Shown here: piece by piece, positions 59,501 to 64,000 of the stretch | Layout: the number at the start of each line of letters is the position of its first letter | How positions within the stretch are numbered: position 1 is the first letter of the stretch | Assembly: GCA_003260075.1 (NCBI GenBank) | Contig: QLIY01000083.1 | Coordinates: 1 to 64,000, forward strand | Direction of reading: 5' to 3' | Source: Phallusia mammillata | Lineage: Eukaryota; Chordata; Ascidiacea; Phlebobranchia; Ascidiidae | Length of the DNA: 64,000 nucleotides | Notes under the pieces: model-generated | Told to the model about the DNA's origin: nothing | What the model saw: the letters and a program-made list of their open reading frames with translations, nothing else | Database searches by the model: none | Position numbers and translations under genes: made by a program

Positions 59501-62500
59501 CTATGGCATGTCATGAAGTCAATTCATCAAGCTCAGTTGTGAGATAACGCATACTCTTGGTGGTAAGAGGCCAGAAGAAATAGTCTTTGTTCATCTAAAG
59601 GTGTTCAAAACAAGTTGCATATTGCAAAGAGGCCCAACAATGCGTAATAATGTGGCAATGTTTTAAATGTTGTGACGATACAGCTGAAAATACATTTGGG
59701 TAATGTTGTTTAAATTCGCTTTCTGCAAGAACAAAAATGCAACTTAACTTAAGGTGCATAGCCGTTTATTGATTAGAACGATTTTTTGTGCCACAGTCCC
59801 CTCCCCGCCTCTACATGTGGCCACCGGCGGTTAGAAAAATTATTGTGTCGCTTCCATAAAATAATAAAACGGGACATTACATAATTGCAAAATAAATGTT
59901 GGCCTTAACATCGATGCATGGTGCCACATAAACCGCCGTGCAGTGACATCAGCGCGGCGGTGGCGTTCCGCATGGGCGCGCACGGAGACAAGAGCAATTG
60001 TCCCTTACCCCAGAAGCAAAACGTAATGGACCGGGGGGGCAGGCAGATCTGAGACTTCATCAAACAACATATGTTGACGTTACAAACATTTGGCCAGGGT
60101 GGGGTCTACAGGCTGGCAGAGTCCGGGGGCCGCAGGGGCGCTGGGTCGTGTCCGGGGGCCCCGTGGGGCACAAATATTTGGCGAACGGATTTTAAGTCCG
60201 CCCCGGTCGACGACTGAAAATTCCTAAGATGGTGTTATGAATTCGAAAAGAAACAATTGGTTTTTTGGGTCGGGGTGAAAGCAAGGGGAGAAAGGCACCA
60301 ATTAAGCCGATCGTGCATACCTTCGTGACTGAGAGGAACATTCGCATTTGCAGTCAAAGCTCTACTCTGTGTTGTGGCCGAACATGCATTTAGCGTATAG
60401 AGGGTGCATTGATTTTAGAGAAAGGTAACTGTATTATGGCAAATACACATCGTGCGGCCTGTAATACACCACTGATCAGTTCTTACAATTTTTTCTAAGC
60501 CTCCAATATATTTTACACATCACACAACAAAAGTTTAAATAAAAAATAAGGCCACGTGTAACTATAATTTCGACAAAAAGGAACGCGGCAACGCTGAAAA
60601 TAGAATAAAAAAAACCTTCCCCTAAATCGTGTTGTAAAAAATCACGAGCAAGGATAGATTACGGTTTTTGGCGACCACAAAATTGAAGTAAATTTGTCAA
60701 TGCACCGCGGCAATGTCAAAGATCAAACCGGCTTCGTGCGAGCTGAGCAATTGATATGCAGTTGATTGATACAGCCCCAAAGGTGACATGTCCAATTAGC
60801 AAACGCAGTACAGGTCACGGGAACCCAAACATTAGGTAAAACGCCCACGAAGTTGGAAAGTTTATTGGATTTCGCACAAGATTAATGTATTTTTAGACCG
60901 CAAAGGTTCACCATGTGAAAAAAATAAAACGTTTTACAATTTCTATAAAAAAAACTGGTTTAGTGTGAAGCCATGCGGTTATGTCAAGTGTACTGGATTA
61001 ATAAAGTGATTTTGTAAAGGTCCCGCGTTACCTAATGTGCTTTTTTTCTTGTATTTTTGCAGGCGTAATGGAAATCAAGTCGGGCGGTAGAGGCGGTCTG
61101 GTAGTGATTCAATCCAAAAAGTCAAAGAGATATTTGGCAATGGACAAGAACGGAAAAATAACAGGCCTGGTAAGTCTATTAAAGACTATGTTTTGACAAA
61201 TCATATGAAACAGTGTCAACATAGCAGAAGCAAACCAAAAATGGTTGTTTGTGAACAGATGAGTAAGGTGCACAAAAATATTGTCATAATAATCTAGGTC
61301 TAGCATCTAGTAATCATAATTAAGTTTGAGAAAAATATACATAATTACCCGTACCAAAACTCCATTTTTATATGATTTGGGCAATTATTTTTACGTACGG
61401 ACAAAAAATGGAGAATTTACAATAAATACTAGTTCGGGACTTTCAAAATTACACAGAGAAATCTCCATTTAACGTATTCTAACAAACCAAAATGAAATTT
61501 AAACCAATTTCCCACGGGTCGTTGTCATCGTATCTGCCAATGATACGCCTGGTATAGAAGATCAAAACACACAGAAACAGATCGTATGCAACAAAAAACT
61601 TCAGCAAACGACCGCACACCATATCTGTACTCAACCTTAAAACGGCAGCAGCCCTGCAGTAAACCAGACCCTAAGAGGGTTGCGTGCAAAAGGCCGTGAC
61701 CGCGTTTGAATGAAAATCAGTCAAAAAATGAATGATAATTCCTGGGCGCCGTCTTTGAAGTAGCACTGGGCGCCTGCATGCGCTCCGCCGGGGCCAGAGT
61801 GAGGGATGGGCAACCTACAATCTGCGCCGTTTAGCTGAACCATGGTGGTCATGCGCGCAAGGGGCGATTGGGATTAAACCTGACAACAATGATCGAATGT
61901 TGGGGTCGGTTTCGCGGTGGGTACGTGTTCCCGACGTTGTACTCGCTTATGGAGAAAATTAATGTAATATGCGTGATGTTGTTTTGCAATAACTAAGGGG
62001 AATGTCTAGTTCCAAATTAGGCTGGGTTAATTTAGCACTTGATTCTGACATTAAATTTGTTTCACCTGTAAAACCCTTAAAACCCAGACAGAAACACCAA
62101 TGGTTCAAACAGAAACATGGTTTAGGTACATGTATATATATCGCACAATTGGCAACATCCGTTTCTTATTCAAATAGAATCCTTTGTTTCACCCTTAAAA
62201 TATGTTTTAGTCGTCACAACGGCCATTTTGTAAAAATCCTCCATAAAAATGCGCATTACGTGCACGAAGGTTTTCCTCATTGATTTGTAAGATAAAATTT
62301 TGTACAGCACATTTTCGTTCGTGGGCTTACACAAGCAAGCTGCTATAAAACTTGTAGGAATAAAATGATCTTTTGTTAAACTAGATAACTGTTCAAACAC
62401 GCAGGTTTTTCATCAAACACATTTGAATTTCCGACACGAAATTTGACAAGAAAGTATAGTTGTAAAAAAACATAAATGTTTCGACAATTCTTATGTCATT

Positions 62501-62940
62501 CTCAATACGGTTGTCAAAACGTTATGTTTAAAAAAAATATTATGGCTTGCATGTTTCTTGTTAAAATATTTAAAAACGTAAATTGTGTGGCTAGCTTTTG
62601 AATTTGTTTTGCCAACTATTTGTCAATCGTTACTGACTTATGTATGAAACATCTTTGTTTGCAGAAAACTTTCAACAAAGCGACGTGCATTTTTCAAGAG
62701 GAAATGATCGAGAACAACCATTTCGTTTACTTTCAAGAGAAACGCCGTGGTCGCAAGTCCGCGGTCAACAGGCTTTACCTTGGTTTCGATCGAAACGGGA
62801 AACCGAAACGAGGGAAGAAGGTCCAGAGAAACAGCACCAAGGCTCATTTCTTGAAGGTCGCAGCTAAAGTGAAAAAAACAAAGCGACGAGGCCGACGTCG
62901 TGTGGGGAAAAATAAAAACAAAAAGAATGCACGAACCTAA
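53563..62940 (+). CDS. Fibroblast growth factor family protein
   Basis: Secreted FGF ligand acting on FGF receptors with heparan sulphate. Certain coding exons: up to 54819 (donor GTGAGT), 61063-61169 and 62665-62940 (TAA). Junction phases agree (A|GC gives Ser, then phase 0). The beta-trefoil core starts at QRLYSKHGFYIEIRKNGKVKG and continues VMEIKS, YLAMDKNGKITG, TCIFQEEMIENN, LYLGFDRNGKPKRGKK and AHFLKV. The protein ends in a very basic tail (KKTKRRGRRRVGKNKNKK), suited to heparin or nuclear targeting. Before the core are a hydrophobic signal-like stretch (CLLLVAVGALLQVLTANA) and a furin-type RVRR site. The start is unsure: a short exon 53563-53578 joins 54004 in phase (about 404 aa); ATG 54069 gives 377 aa and ATG 54384 gives 272 aa. 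The 12-residue basic insert before LYLGF is unusual. HFLK and LYS resemble FGF8/17/18, while GKVKG and YLAM resemble FGF7/10; the subfamily is unresolved. Confidence 0.9.
54820..61062 (+). other. Large FGF intron, no gene inside
   Basis: 6.2 kb between the first large and second core exons. Open frames such as 55493-55795 and 58800-59150 are not supported. It holds one tail repeat copy (55381-55460) and a GC-rich patch near 60100-60180, where GTCCGGGGGCC occurs twice. Confidence 0.6.
55381..55460 (-). repeat. Retroelement-like tail repeat, copy 3
   Basis: On the minus strand: AGGACGTCGAAACGTCG and CCAGAAGAGCTCTATAA, in the same order as the copy at 24277. Confidence 0.6.
62067..62182 (-). 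mobile_element. SL-headed retroposed insertion with 11-bp target duplication
   Basis: Located in the last FGF intron. On the minus strand the insert begins GG followed by the full spliced leader ATTCTATTTGAATAAG (62165-62180), then AAACGGATGTTGCC. A perfect 11-bp direct repeat TTTGTTTCACC flanks it (62056-62066 and 62183-62193). The leader is followed by an ATG six bases later and not by GT, as in a trans-spliced mRNA. No long frame follows and there is no poly-A tract at the 3' end. Best read as a short retrocopy of a capped, trans-spliced RNA. Confidence 0.65.
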
Positions 62941-64000
62941 CCGACGGCGGCGGCGATGGCAGCGACGGGGCAACCTCTTCCACAGGCAGCAATCGCGTTT
63001 GTGACGACACGCATTTAGCGTAACAGTGACGTAGGCTTCGGAAGGGGGTGGCGGGCCCGTTCCGTCAAGCACCACAACAAACTTTTAGTTCAATCCCCTT
63101 CTTTCGCGTTTGATTGTTGATTGTATTTTTGTTTTGCATCCTAATTTATCACTTTTGTTATATTTTCCCTTCTAAGCGCTTTATTTTCCTTTTTCTACAG
63201 GCGGTATATTTATGCAAGGCGCAGTTTAATTTATCTCGAGTCCTGCACTTTATTACTGACATAACACACTAAAACCATACTTTCCATTCATCCGCTTGTT
63301 GCACATTTTGGAGCAATTCTTGCCAACAGTAAGCACAACATATTGCATTCCAGACCACCATTTGAAACAGCAATTCCAGGCATCAACTCACATAATGCAG
63401 TCGCCTCGGCAACACTTTCCAGAGATTAGAAACAGAACAGAGTGTCCTATAGTAACCTCCCGGGCTGGTCACCGGCGAGGTTTAGTTATTTATACGCGCC
63501 TTGAGCGTTGTTTGTTTTTCAAGTTTCATGTGAGTTTTGTTTTTCAAGCCGCCATGCGCATCTTCTTCAATCTACAAAGCCCCAATGACTTCAACTGGCA
63601 AAAACGGTATTGCGGCCTAATGGGGTCCCCCTGCAAAACACAACTCTCTGGCAATCTGATAATATGTTTGCATAACTGGTAGCACCAAAAACTCATCTGG
63701 TTGTCTGTTTTGTTTAATGCTTTTTTCCTACGTTTCGATAACTTAATGCAGTTTGCAAAGTTTCCTTCTGCATTTTTTCGTTTTATTTTTTCAGCCTTCA
63801 CTTTTTTGCACGACTTGCGGCGTATAAACTGAGCTCCATTCCATTGGCTGTTTCGGTATTTAAAAGAGTTTCTTTCCTTTTCGCTGTGTCGTTTTTGTGC
63901 TTCGTGTGCGTGTACATACTTTTTTACTCATCGACATAGTGAGTCGTATAACGATTCCACAACGTGAAAAATAAATTTGAAAAACGCGTCTAGGCGAGTG
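62941..64000 (+). other. FGF 3' UTR and downstream flank
   Basis: No further gene was recognised. The first canonical AATAAA found on the plus strand is at 63970-63975, so the 3' UTR could extend about 1 kb, close to the end of the window. Frames at 63296-63682 (+) and 63544-63801 (-) overlap and are not convincing. Confidence 0.35.

Overview
The window looks like nuclear DNA of a Ciona-type tunicate. It is AT-rich, with short multi-exon genes, short introns and many small MITEs. Two exact copies of the 16-nt Ciona spliced leader (ATTCTATTTGAATAAG) are present. No bacterial-style operons are seen; every identified gene except one is split by spliceosomal introns.

Left part (1-6810) is intergenic. 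It holds an unmerged tandem duplication around an N at 944, three MITE-like elements and one decayed coding fragment. An intronless four-transmembrane MS4A/CD20-like gene follows (6811-7617, +). About 560 bp downstream on the same strand is a full glycerol kinase gene (9416-18214, 15 coding exons, about 561 aa, with a C-terminal hydrophobic tail). I rebuilt it exon by exon with consistent phases. The 8-13 kb stretch is riddled with short poly-G runs. Each sits between two slightly different copies of the same sequence, so exon 1 appears twice and exons 2-5 have cut-off copies. These runs behave like converted assembly gaps between unmerged haplotype contig ends.

The 21-25 kb stretch carries a minus-strand three-exon gene for an unrecognised 117-aa coiled-coil protein. 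Its first intron contains an intron-bearing tRNA-Tyr(GTA) gene on the same strand and a SINE-like tRNA relic on the opposite strand. Three phase-compatible minus-strand exons at 27.5-28.3 kb form part of another, unidentified gene. From 28 to 53 kb I see no gene I can name: only a few weak candidate minus-strand exons, hAT and pogo MITEs, a foldback element, tandem repeats and the gap artefacts.

The right end (53.6-62.9 kb, +) is an FGF-family gene with a 6.2-kb first large intron, a complete beta-trefoil core in three exons and a strongly basic C-terminal tail.

The most unusual observation is a pair of short insertions on the minus strand (39434-39598 and 62067-62182). Each begins, two nucleotides inside a perfect 11-13-bp target-site duplication, with a complete 16-nt spliced leader. 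This is the signature expected if capped, SL-bearing RNAs were reverse transcribed and inserted by a non-LTR retrotransposon machinery. One copy has GT directly after the leader, as in the SL RNA donor; the other has other sequence after it, as in a trans-spliced mRNA.
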